From contig JABGQU010000005.1 in assembly GCA_018648605.1 (NCBI GenBank), positions 1 to 47,908 of the forward strand: a DNA stretch of 47,908 nt. The letters run 5' to 3'. Positions 7,958-16,247 of this stretch are shown here, in pieces. The position numbers were made by a program, and so were the translations under genes. The first letter of the stretch is position 1, and each line of letters opens with the position of its first letter. A model generated the notes under the pieces. It made no database searches. It was not told the DNA's origin and saw only the letters and a list, made by a program, of their open reading frames with translations. The stretch comes from Anaerolineae bacterium (lineage in GTDB: Bacteria > Chloroflexota > Anaerolineae > Anaerolineales > Villigracilaceae).

Positions 7958-10900
7958 ATGCTTATGAAAAAACACAACTTCGACGCAGTCATCTTCGACC
8001 TCGACGGGGTCATCACGGACACCGCATCCACGCATAGCACCGCCTGGAAGCAGATGTTCGACGATTTCTTGCGCACTCACGCCGAAAAAACCGACTCCCT
8101 TTTCCACGAGTTCACGCACGAGCAGGATTACCTGGCCTACGTGGACGGCAAGCCGCGCTATCAGGGCGTGGCATCTTTTCTCGAATCGCGCGGCATTGCG
8201 TTGCCTTTTGGGGAACCCGAAGATGCCCCCACAGAAGTGACTGTTTGCGGTTTGGGAAATCGAAAGAACGAGCTTTTCAATAAAAGTATTCAGGCTGGGA
8301 ACGTGCATGTTTATCAAAGCACGGTCGATTTAATGCACCAATTACGAGATGCCGGGATACGGATAGGCGTGGCGTCTTCGAGCAAAAATGCGAAAGTTGT
8401 CCTCGAAACCGTTGGCTTGCTGGATATGATCGAGACACGCGTAGATGGAGTTGTTTCCGCGCAACTGGGCTTAAAGGGCAAACCCCAAGCAGATATCTTC
8501 ACGACCGCTTGCGATAATCTGCGGCTCTACTACGACCGTGCTGTTATCGTCGAGGATGCCATCTCTGGCGTGCAGGCCGGGCAAAATGGCGGATTTGGTC
8601 TCGTACTTGGCGTCGCACGAGAAGATAACGCCCATGCTTTGCGCATCAATGGCGCAGATATAGTCGTTGAAGACATCGCTGAAATTGATATAGAAAAAAT
8701 TGACCGCTGGTTTGTCAAGGGATTGGAAAACGAAAAATGGTCGATCCATTATTCTGACTATCGTCCTGAACTAGAAGGCACACGAGAAACCCTCTTGAGC
8801 GTAGGGAATGGCTTCTTCGGAACACGCGGTGCGCTCGAAGAGACTTTCGCAAATGAGCATAATTACCCGGGCACTTATATTGCGGGGCTTTACAATCGGC
8901 TGGATTCAGAAGTTGGTGGACGAACTATCAGCAACGAAGATTTTGTCAACGCGCCAAATTGGCTGCCGATCACTTTTAAGGTTGGGGATGGGGACTGGTT
9001 TTTGCCGCACCTACCTGGCTCGAATGAATCAACTGGAGACCCGAAAGGTTTCCTACGAACTGAGTCCGACAAGCTTTTAGACCAGAAAAGTCACCTTTTA
9101 AGTGAAGATTCTTGGGAAAACCTTTCGGGTCTTGGACGCATCCTGAAAATCTCCCGCCGTCTCGATTTTCGGACGGGCATTTTGCGCCGAGAGATGATCG
9201 TTGAAGATGCAGAGGGGCATCAAACGAAAGTCGTCTCGCAGCGTTTGGCGAGCATGGAGAATCATCATCTCGCAGCATTACGCTATGAGATCACACCACT
9301 GAATTATGATGGAGAAATCTCTATCCGCTCGATGTTGGATGGCGATATTATCAATGACGGGGTAGCTCGCTATAGGGATTTGAACGCCAAGCATCTCGAA
9401 GCGGTGAAAGAAGAAAGCGATGGAAGTTTTAGCTCTTTGCTCGTAAAAACCAACCAATCGGATATTTTGATCGCGGAAGCAGCGCGTCTTTTCGTTACTG
9501 CGGAGGGAAATGCGCTAGAGCCAGCTTTTGAGAAAAGCCAAGTGCCAGCCAGAATAACGACCGCTTTCACGGTAGATGTTGAAAGGGGTGTTCCTTTAAC
9601 GGTAGATAAATTGGTGGCGATCTATACATCCAACCAGGAGCAAGTTGACGATCCGTTCGTCGCGGCGCAGAATGCGCTATCCCAAATAAATAGTTTTGAT
9701 GAGATCCGCCAAGCCAGTGAAAACGCGTGGACGAAGATTTGGGAGAAGATCGACATCCAGATCGAGGGTGACCGCGTGGCGCAAAAGCTGATCCGTTTGC
9801 ATCTTTATCACACCATACTAACGGCGTCGCCGCACAACAAGGATTTGGATGCGGGCATTCCTGCGCGCGGCTTGAGCGGCGAATCGTATCGTGGACATAT
9901 CTTTTGGGACGATCTCTATATTTTGCCATTTCTCAATCTGCATTTCCCCGAAACGGTGCGTTCGGCGCTGATGTATCGCTATAAGCGGCTGGGACTGGCG
10001 CAAGAATATGCGCAGGAGAACGGCTTTCAGGGCGCTATCTTCCCCTGGCAAAGCGGCAGCGATGGGCGCGAGGAAACACAGACACTGCATCTCAATCCGC
10101 TTTCGGGCGAATGGGGTGCGGATCATAGCCCGTTGCAACGTCATGTCAGTTTGGCGGTGATCTACAATATTTGGGATTATCTGCGGGTTAATGAAGATCA
10201 GGATTTTCTCGAGAATTTCGGCGCCGAGGTCTTTTTGGAAGTCTGTCGTTTTTGGGCGGGCAAAGCCAGTCTGAACGAAACAACGGAACGCTATGATATC
10301 AGCGGCGTGATGGGGCCGGATGAGTTCCATGAGAAATATGTCGAGACGCACGAAGGCGGGCTGAAAAATAATAGCTACACCAATATCCTCGTGGCGTGGT
10401 CACTGCGACGCGCATTTGATCTGCTCGCAAAAATGGGCGCATCTGCCAAAGCCGTGTTGCTTGAAAAAATAAACCTTGACGATGAAGAATTGCTGCGCTG
10501 GCAGGATATTTCGCAGCGGCTCACTATTCCGATCAGTGACGAGGGTATTCTCGAACAGTTCGAGGGCTATTTTGATCTTAAGGAACTCGATTGGGCATAT
10601 TACAGGCAACAATACGGCAATATTCACCGCATGGATCGCATCCTGAAAGCTGAAGGAAAATCTCCCGACGACTATAAGGTCGCTAAACAAGCGGATGCGC
10701 TGATGGCGTTTTATGTGCTGGATGAAAAAGAGATCAAATCCCTTTTGGGTGCTCTAGGCTACGCTCCGCCCGAAGATTTTCTCCGCAAAAATTTTGATTA
10801 CTATCTTAGGCGAACCTCACATGGTTCAACCCTGAGTCGGCTTGTTCATGCTTACCTGGCGCATCGCCTCGGCGAGAAACAGTTGGCTTGGCAACTCTAC

Positions 10901-11158
10901 ACCGAAGCCCTCGAAAGCGACTATGTAGATATTCAAGGCGGCACGACAAAAGAGGGTATCCATGCGGGTGTGATGACCGGCACGGTCTTCTTTGCCATGC
11001 GGGCCTTCGCCGGGCTTGATCTGAACGGTGATGTTCCGACAGTTTCACCGAATTTGCCCTCGCATTGGCGCAAGATGAAGTTTAATCTTGGCTTTAAGGG
11101 TAAGCGGCATCATTTTGTGGTTGGGGCTGATAAAGTTAGGATCAACACAAAAGGATAA
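7958..11158 (+). CDS. Fused beta-phosphoglucomutase and GH65 disaccharide phosphorylase
   Basis: This 1066-residue two-domain enzyme would convert a disaccharide to glucose 6-phosphate within one chain. Residues 1 to about 245 form a HAD-fold beta-phosphoglucomutase with the nucleophile motif FDLDGVITDT (Asp14, Asp16), SSSKN and the metal-binding VEDAISG. Residues from about 246 to the end are a complete GH65 inverting phosphorylase: GESYRGHIFWDDLY, then the catalytic acid Glu789 in MGPDEFHEKY, then RTSHGSTLS for phosphate binding. GH65 phosphorylases release beta-glucose 1-phosphate, the mutase substrate, so the fusion makes chemical sense. Trehalose, kojibiose, nigerose and maltose are all possible substrates. 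ATG 7958 is preceded by AGGAG supplied by the repeat just upstream. Confidence 0.9.
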   Translation: MLMKKHNFDAVIFDLDGVITDTASTHSTAWKQMFDDFLRTHAEKTDSLFHEFTHEQDYLAYVDGKPRYQGVASFLESRGIALPFGEPEDAPTEVTVCGLGNRKNELFNKSIQAGNVHVYQSTVDLMHQLRDAGIRIGVASSSKNAKVVLETVGLLDMIETRVDGVVSAQLGLKGKPQADIFTTACDNLRLYYDRAVIVEDAISGVQAGQNGGFGLVLGVAREDNAHALRINGADIVVEDIAEIDIEKIDRWFVKGLENEKWSIHYSDYRPELEGTRETLLSVGNGFFGTRGALEETFANEHNYPGTYIAGLYNRLDSEVGGRTISNEDFVNAPNWLPITFKVGDGDWFLPHLPGSNESTGDPKGFLRTESDKLLDQKSHLLSEDSWENLSGLGRILKISRRLDFRTGILRREMIVEDAEGHQTKVVSQRLASMENHHLAALRYEITPLNYDGEISIRSMLDGDIINDGVARYRDLNAKHLEAVKEESDGSFSSLLVKTNQSDILIAEAARLFVTAEGNALEPAFEKSQVPARITTAFTVDVERGVPLTVDKLVAIYTSNQEQVDDPFVAAQNALSQINSFDEIRQASENAWTKIWEKIDIQIEGDRVAQKLIRLHLYHTILTASPHNKDLDAGIPARGLSGESYRGHIFWDDLYILPFLNLHFPETVRSALMYRYKRLGLAQEYAQENGFQGAIFPWQSGSDGREETQTLHLNPLSGEWGADHSPLQRHVSLAVIYNIWDYLRVNEDQDFLENFGAEVFLEVCRFWAGKASLNETTERYDISGVMGPDEFHEKYVETHEGGLKNNSYTNILVAWSLRRAFDLLAKMGASAKAVLLEKINLDDEELLRWQDISQRLTIPISDEGILEQFEGYFDLKELDWAYYRQQYGNIHRMDRILKAEGKSPDDYKVAKQADALMAFYVLDEKEIKSLLGALGYAPPEDFLRKNFDYYLRRTSHGSTLSRLVHAYLAHRLGEKQLAWQLYTEALESDYVDIQGGTTKEGIHAGVMTGTVFFAMRAFAGLDLNGDVPTVSPNLPSHWRKMKFNLGFKGKRHHFVVGADKVRINTKG

Positions 11159-11162
11159 TCAC

Positions 11163-11801
11163 ATGCTCGGAGACGTACTACTGATCACAGAAAAACATAA
11201 AAAAGCTGCCAAGGCTATCGTCGAATATGCTCAAAAACTGCAAGGCGACAAAATCGTCATTGCTGTTGGTGGAGAATCGGGTTCCGGGAAATCGGAACTC
11301 GGTCATGAAGTGGCGCATCTGCTCAAAACGCAGGGCACGCCCGCAAAGATCATGCATATCGACAATTACTACAAAACCTCCCCGCAAGAGCGAAATCCCT
11401 GGCGCAAGGACCACGGTGCAGAGAGCATCGGCTACACCGAATACGATTGGGAAACCATCATTCGCAACCTCGCCGAATTCCGTGCCGATGCCGACAGCGT
11501 CACCATGCCCTGCATCGACCTGCTCACCGATCAAGAAGACTTGCTGCACACCAGCTTTAAGGGCTTGCGCTATATGGTCATTGAAGGGCTTTACGCCCTC
11601 CAAGCCGAAGCCGATTGCCGAGCCTTTATCGACTTGACTTATCACGAAACAAAAAAAGCACAGCTTTCACGCGGCAAAGAAAATATGGATGAATGGCGTT
11701 TGCAGGTTCTTGAGCAGGAGCATCAGGTTGTGCAATCGCTGCGCCCCAAAGCAGATTTGATCGTCACGCCAGATTTTGATGTGATCGAAAATAAAAAATG
11801 A
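11163..11801 (+). CDS. Uridine-kinase/phosphoribulokinase-like P-loop kinase, substrate unknown (paralog 1)
   Basis: This 212-residue protein has a Walker A motif GGESGSGKSE at about residues 38-47, then MHIDNYYK, the acceptor-binding segment used by uridine kinase-type enzymes, and VIEGLYAL on the Walker B-like strand. ATG 11163 starts four bases after the GH65 gene, and its TGA overlaps the next ATG, so it is locked into the sugar operon. A related protein of similar design follows the fructokinase at 12813. The genes around it point to a sugar or sugar phosphate rather than uridine as acceptor, but that is inference. Confidence 0.75.
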   Translation: MLGDVLLITEKHKKAAKAIVEYAQKLQGDKIVIAVGGESGSGKSELGHEVAHLLKTQGTPAKIMHIDNYYKTSPQERNPWRKDHGAESIGYTEYDWETIIRNLAEFRADADSVTMPCIDLLTDQEDLLHTSFKGLRYMVIEGLYALQAEADCRAFIDLTYHETKKAQLSRGKENMDEWRLQVLEQEHQVVQSLRPKADLIVTPDFDVIENKK

Positions 11802-12688
11802 CAAAACTTTTTGCAGGCATAGAAGGCGGCGGGACGAAGTTCGTTGTTGCCGTTGGTAGGCCGGATGGAAAGATCCTCGCCGAGACGCGCATCCCGACCA
11901 CTACGCCAGAAGAGACACTCTCCCGCTGCGTGGATTTTCTTCAGGCACAGGCGGATGCCCTCGGCAGCCTCGCCGCGATCGGGGTGGCCTGTTTCGGTCC
12001 GCTCGACCTTCAGCCTGCTTCCGTGAACTACGGGCATATTCTCTCAACCCCAAAAAATGGCTGGTCAAACGCCGATATTCTTGGTTCGCTGCGAAAAGCA
12101 TTTGATGTACCGATCAGCATTGACACCGACGTCAATGGCGCAGCCCTCGGTGAATGGCGCTGGGGGGCGGCACAAGGCTTGGAAAACTTCATTTACCTGA
12201 CCATCGGGACGGGCATAGGCGGGGGCGGGATGCTGAACGGCAACTTAATGCACGGTCTGCTGCACCCTGAGATGGGGCATATCCCCTTGCCAAAGGATGA
12301 CGATGCCATTAGTGTCTGTCCCTTCCACGATGATTGTTTCGAGGGACTGGCTTCGGGTCCGGCGATCGAGATGCGTTGGGGCGTGAAAGCAGAAGAGCTT
12401 CCTGTCGGGCATCCTGCTTGGGAAGTGGAAGCAAGTTATATCGCACAGGCGTTGCGAAGCTTTATCTGCACCTTATCTCCGCAGCGGATCATCCTCGGCG
12501 GCGGCGTGATGGCACAAGCGCATCTCTTCCCGCTCATCCGTGAAAAGACGCTCGTGGAATTGAATGGTTACATCCAATCGCCCGAAATTTTAAAGCGGAT
12601 CGACGAGTATATCGTCCCCGTTGCGCTAGACGGCAAGGCTGGGATTTTAGGAGCGTTTGCATTGGCAGAGCAGGCTTTGAAAAAATAA
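11798..12688 (+). CDS. ROK-family fructokinase
   Basis: This 296-residue cytoplasmic enzyme would phosphorylate fructose released from sucrose. The ATP-binding GIEGGGTKF begins the protein, and IDTDVNGAALGEW carries the catalytic Asp. The zinc-site region HPEMGHIPLPKD followed by CPFHDDC matches the fructokinase branch (GmuE/ScrK of the ROK type). The length is normal. Translational coupling to the upstream kinase (ATGA) and a sucrose phosphorylase further down support the fructose assignment. Glucokinase or mannokinase activity remains possible. Confidence 0.85.
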   Translation: MTKLFAGIEGGGTKFVVAVGRPDGKILAETRIPTTTPEETLSRCVDFLQAQADALGSLAAIGVACFGPLDLQPASVNYGHILSTPKNGWSNADILGSLRKAFDVPISIDTDVNGAALGEWRWGAAQGLENFIYLTIGTGIGGGGMLNGNLMHGLLHPEMGHIPLPKDDDAISVCPFHDDCFEGLASGPAIEMRWGVKAEELPVGHPAWEVEASYIAQALRSFICTLSPQRIILGGGVMAQAHLFPLIREKTLVELNGYIQSPEILKRIDEYIVPVALDGKAGILGAFALAEQALKK

Positions 12689-12786
12689 ACCGCCGAGACG
12701 CCAAGAGCGCCAAGAAGTTTTAGAGAATCGCCAAGAGAACCTGGCGAGCTTAGATAAAACTTGGCCTTCTCTGCGTCTTGGCGGTT
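12688..12786. repeat. Small inverted-repeat element of AACCGCC type
   Basis: The ends AACCGCCGAGACGCCAAGA and TCTGCGTCTTGGCGGTT are imperfect inverted repeats that enclose 99 nt filling almost the whole gap between the fructokinase and the second P-loop kinase. The first base overlaps the fructokinase stop codon. Confidence 0.72.
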
Positions 12787-12812
12787 CAAAAACCGTGTAG
12801 GAGGATGCGCAA

Positions 12813-13502
12813 ATGAAAGGCGACATCATCGTTTTGGAAGAACACCATATCGCTGCAGCGAAAGAGATCGTGCCGGAGATCGTGGGAAAGATCAGGGCAA
12901 AAGCTGCACGCTATATCATCACCGTTGCAGGTGAATCGGGTAGCGGGAAGTCGGAAACAGGCAAGGCAATTGCCGACGAGTTGGGTGCGGTGGGCATCAA
13001 TGCCGTGCTGATCGGGCAGGACGATTATTTCGTGCTCCCGCCAAAATCGAATGATGCCCAACGCCGCGAAGACCCCGAATGGCTCGGCCCGCATGTGGAA
13101 GTACGCATGGACGTGCTGGAGAGCAACCTGAAGGCTGCAATTGACGGGGCAGATTCTTTTGTGAAGCCGCTGATCGACTATAACGCCAACTCGGTCGAAG
13201 ACCAAATTATTGACCTGACAGGCGTGAAGGTAATCGTTGCCGAGGGAACGTACACGTCTTTGTTAAAGAACGTGGATACAAGAGTTTTTATTGCAAGAAA
13301 TCGTTTAGACACACTCGAACATCGCAAAAAACGTAATCGTGGTAGCGAAGTCGGCGACCCCTTTATTGAGAATATTTTAAAGATCGAGCATAAGATCATT
13401 GCCGGGCATCGCCAGTTGGCGGATTTTGTAATTACGAAAGAGTATGCTGTAATTTCAGTGGATCACGATTTTCCCCAAATAACGTCATTGCGAACGAAGT
13501 GA
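12813..13502 (+). CDS. Uridine-kinase-like P-loop kinase, substrate unknown (paralog 2)
   Basis: This 229-residue protein has Walker A GESGSGKSE at about residues 36-44, the acceptor-side segment IGQDDYFVLPPKSND, VIVAEGTYTS on the Walker B strand and an Arg-rich lid (EHRKKRNRG). AGGAGG precedes the ATG. It shares fold and motif order with the protein at 11163 but differs strongly in sequence. The final residues SLRTK and the stop codon are encoded by the left end of the GTCATTGCGA repeat at 13484, so the original C-terminus was probably different. A sugar-related substrate is inferred from position only. Confidence 0.75.
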   Translation: MKGDIIVLEEHHIAAAKEIVPEIVGKIRAKAARYIITVAGESGSGKSETGKAIADELGAVGINAVLIGQDDYFVLPPKSNDAQRREDPEWLGPHVEVRMDVLESNLKAAIDGADSFVKPLIDYNANSVEDQIIDLTGVKVIVAEGTYTSLLKNVDTRVFIARNRLDTLEHRKKRNRGSEVGDPFIENILKIEHKIIAGHRQLADFVITKEYAVISVDHDFPQITSLRTK

Positions 13503-13560
13503 AGCAATCCCCTACCTATGCACGGAGATTGCTTCGGCAGAAAAATTGCATCGCAATGAC
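13484..13560. repeat. Dispersed GTCATTGCGA element, copy 2, overlapping a gene end
   Basis: It begins GTCATTGCGAACGAAGTGAAG, continues with GCAATCCCC and the inverse GGAGATTGCTTCGG, and ends TCGCAATGAC. It is the same family as 2839-2938. The first 19 nt code the last residues and stop codon of the upstream kinase. Confidence 0.85.
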
Positions 13561-13690
13561 AAAATCGAAGAGCGATTTCTCTGGTAGCGTCGTCCATCGA
13601 CTACCGCTTCGATACGCTCTTCTCTACGTTCAGAGCTGCTCAGCGTCCGCTCAGGAATTGTATTTTTTTCTAAAATATTAAGGAACGACC

Positions 13691-15160
13691 ATGACCGTCA
13701 AAAACAAAGTCCAACTCATCACATACCCTGATTCACTCGGCGGCGATTTGAAGACGATGCACGAAGTGCTCGAAACGCATTTCCCGAAGGCCTTTCAAGG
13801 CGGCATCCATATCCTGCCGCCTTTCCCATCATCAGGAGATCGCGGCTTTGCGCCGCTAACTTACCTCGAGATCGAACCCTCTTTCGGTACTTGGGAAGAT
13901 ATTCGCCGTCTCGGCAAAAAGCACGATATTCTGCTCGACCTGATGGTAAACCACCTTTCCGCCAAGTCGGAATTCTTCAAGGATTTTCTGCAACGTGGGC
14001 ATAAATCGCAATATGCTGATCTATTTTTAACTGTGGATAAGATCTGGGCAGACGGCGAAATCCCTGCCGAAGACTTTGAAAAGATCTTCCTGCGGCGTAC
14101 CGAGCCGTATTCCGATTTCAGCATCGAAGAGACAGGTGAAACCAAGCGCGTCTGGACAACTTTCGGCAAAATAACACCCTCCGAACAGATCGACCTCGAC
14201 GTCAACTCGCCTGCTACACGCCAGCTTTTGACCGATTTCTTCGAGAACTTCGCCAAACATGGCGTCAAGATCGTGCGCCTGGATGCCGTTGGCTATATCA
14301 CCAAAAAGCCCGGGACAAGCTTCTTCTTCGTCGAGCCGGAAATCTACGAATTTCTCGACTGGATCACAGAACTCGCCAATACCCTCGGCATCGAGCTATT
14401 GCCTGAAGTCCACGCACATCATACGATCCAAAACAAACTCGCCGAGCAAGGACACTGGATATACGATTTCATCCTGCCTTATCGCGTGCTTGAAACACTA
14501 TTCAATCGGGATAGCACGGCGCTCGTAGCATACCTTAAAGAGCGACCGGCGAAACAATTCACCATGCTCGATTGTCACGACGGCGTGCCGATCAAACCTG
14601 ATCTGGATGATCTCTATGACGGAACAGACGCGAGAAAATTAGTGGATACCTGTCTCGAGCGTGGCTCCAATCTCAGCTTGATACACGCCCCGAAATACCG
14701 CGACCCGGACGGATTCGACGTTCATCAGATTCGCGGCACCTACTACTCAATGCTCAACGCCGATGACGATGCTTATCTCGCCGCACGCGCGATCCAATTT
14801 TTTGCGCCGGGCATCCCGCAGGTCTACTATGTCGGTTTGCTGGCGGGAGAGAACGATCTCGCCATTCTTGAGCAGGGCGGGGAAGGTCGCGATATCAACA
14901 GGCATAACTATTCTTTAAACGAGATCAAGCAGGAGGTCGGGCGCGAGGTCGTGCAGCGGCTCGTCAAGCTGATCCGGTTCAGGAACGAGTATCCCGCCTT
15001 TGATGGGGCGTTCACAGTGCTCGATTCGGCGGCTGATGAGATCAGCCTTGCATGGAAAAAAGGGGACGATATATGCACACTCAATGTGGATTTGAAGAGC
15101 ATGAAATCTGAGATTGAGTATGTTGGGCATGATGGGCGTGAAATTCTTTATCTCATTTAG
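13691..15160 (+). CDS. Sucrose phosphorylase, GH13 subfamily 18 type
   Basis: This 489-residue cytoplasmic enzyme would split sucrose with phosphate to alpha-glucose 1-phosphate and fructose. The retaining GH13 triad is visible: Asp198 in VRLDAVGY, Glu239 in LPEVHAHH and Asp297 in LDCHDGV. The N-terminus QLITYPDSLGGDL, the GIHILPPFPSSGDRGF segment and the QVYYVGLLAGEND segment are those of sucrose phosphorylases, and the length is close to the bifidobacterial enzymes. A fructokinase upstream fits the fructose product. Related enzymes act on sucrose 6'-phosphate or glucosylglycerate, so the acceptor should be taken as likely rather than certain. Confidence 0.85.
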   Translation: MTVKNKVQLITYPDSLGGDLKTMHEVLETHFPKAFQGGIHILPPFPSSGDRGFAPLTYLEIEPSFGTWEDIRRLGKKHDILLDLMVNHLSAKSEFFKDFLQRGHKSQYADLFLTVDKIWADGEIPAEDFEKIFLRRTEPYSDFSIEETGETKRVWTTFGKITPSEQIDLDVNSPATRQLLTDFFENFAKHGVKIVRLDAVGYITKKPGTSFFFVEPEIYEFLDWITELANTLGIELLPEVHAHHTIQNKLAEQGHWIYDFILPYRVLETLFNRDSTALVAYLKERPAKQFTMLDCHDGVPIKPDLDDLYDGTDARKLVDTCLERGSNLSLIHAPKYRDPDGFDVHQIRGTYYSMLNADDDAYLAARAIQFFAPGIPQVYYVGLLAGENDLAILEQGGEGRDINRHNYSLNEIKQEVGREVVQRLVKLIRFRNEYPAFDGAFTVLDSAADEISLAWKKGDDICTLNVDLKSMKSEIEYVGHDGREILYLI

Positions 15161-15253
15161 TCTGATTTCTACGCCCTAAAATCCATACTGCAATTATATT
15201 TACTGGGGGTAGTTGACTGACGAACCGCCCCCGGCAAGCAGGGGAGGGACGAG

Positions 15254-15290
15254 TTCTCCTCCCGCTTGCGGGGGGAGCCAGAGGGGGCTT
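15254..15290 (-). repeat. AGCCCCC-type palindromic repeat, copy 1
   Basis: On the minus strand it reads AGCCCCCTCTGGCTCCCCCC, then GCAAGC and GGGAGGAGAA. It matches copies at 28472-28507 and inside the MFS gene at 46951-46988. Confidence 0.75.
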
Positions 15291-15310
15291 ATTTCATAAG
15301 GAAAGAAATT

Positions 15311-16246
15311 ATGAACGCAATCGAAGTAAAAAACCTGAAAAAATCTTTTGGTGACCTGCAAGCCGTTGACAGTGTTAACTTCGCCGCCGCACAGGGCGAG
15401 ATTCTCAGCCTACTGGGACCAAACGGTGCAGGCAAATCAACCGCGATCTCCATGTTGGCGGGGTTGCTCGTCCCCGATGGCGGCAGCGCAACGCTGATGG
15501 GGCACTCTGTCACCGCAGACCCGCAAGCGGCGAAAGCCTCGCTTGGCGTTGTGCCGCAGGATATCGCACTCTACCCCGATCTTTCAGCCCGTGAAAATCT
15601 GGTCTTTTGGGGCAAGATGTATGGCTTGCGCGGCGCAGCACTCAACCAGCGCGTGGATAAAGTCCTCGAGATCATCGGTTTGAGCGAACGCCAAAAAGAC
15701 CGCATCGGCAAGTTTTCGGGTGGCATGAAACGGCGTGTCAATATCGGCGCAGCCCTGCTTCATAAGCCCGACGTGGTCATCATGGATGAGCCGACCGTTG
15801 GCATTGATCCCCAATCCCGCCGTCATATTCTCGACAACGTCAAAGCCCTCAACAAGCAGGGCATGACCGTGCTCTACACAACGCACTATATGGAAGAAGC
15901 CGCCGAACTTTCCGATCACATCGCCATCATGGATCAAGGCAAGGTCATCGCTTTTGGCACGCACGCTGAACTCATCAAGCTTGTCGGCGAGCAAACCCGC
16001 ATCGACCTGACCCTCAACACTGAATCGACCGTCATCTTCGATGCTTGGCGCAACACGCAAGGCGTCTCGCGTATTGATGCAGAGAACGGCACCGTCACAC
16101 TGCTCGTCGATGACAGCAACCTTGTTCTGCCGCGTCTTTTCGAAGCCGCCGCACAGGCCAATGTGCGCATCACCTCCGTCGATATTCAGGAGCCAAATCT
16201 CGAAAGCGTTTTCCTGCATCTCACCGGACGCGCCCTGAGGGACTGA
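15311..16246 (+). CDS. ABC exporter ATP-binding protein (ABC-2 / drug-resistance type)
   Basis: This 311-residue ATPase powers the exporter formed with the two following membrane proteins. Walker A is GPNGAGKST, the signature is FSGGMKRR, Walker B is VVIMDEPTVGIDP and the switch histidine is in TTHYMEEA. A C-terminal domain of about 80 residues (from around residue 225) is usual for the DrrA-like branch. ATG 15311 is chosen because MNAIEVKNLKKSF starts the ABC fold; the 15 codons upstream are encoded partly by the repeat at 15254. The stop is one base from the permease start. Export substrate is unknown. Confidence 0.92.
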   Translation: MNAIEVKNLKKSFGDLQAVDSVNFAAAQGEILSLLGPNGAGKSTAISMLAGLLVPDGGSATLMGHSVTADPQAAKASLGVVPQDIALYPDLSARENLVFWGKMYGLRGAALNQRVDKVLEIIGLSERQKDRIGKFSGGMKRRVNIGAALLHKPDVVIMDEPTVGIDPQSRRHILDNVKALNKQGMTVLYTTHYMEEAAELSDHIAIMDQGKVIAFGTHAELIKLVGEQTRIDLTLNTESTVIFDAWRNTQGVSRIDAENGTVTLLVDDSNLVLPRLFEAAAQANVRITSVDIQEPNLESVFLHLTGRALRD

Positions 16247-16247
16247 C

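Noticed and set aside
7436-8317. 293-codon open frame on the minus strand
   Set aside because: It lies antisense to the GH1 and beta-PGM/GH65 genes, has no recognisable domain, and is a frame shadow of real genes. The same holds for long antisense frames at 15584-16324, 32081-32737 and 39504-40328.
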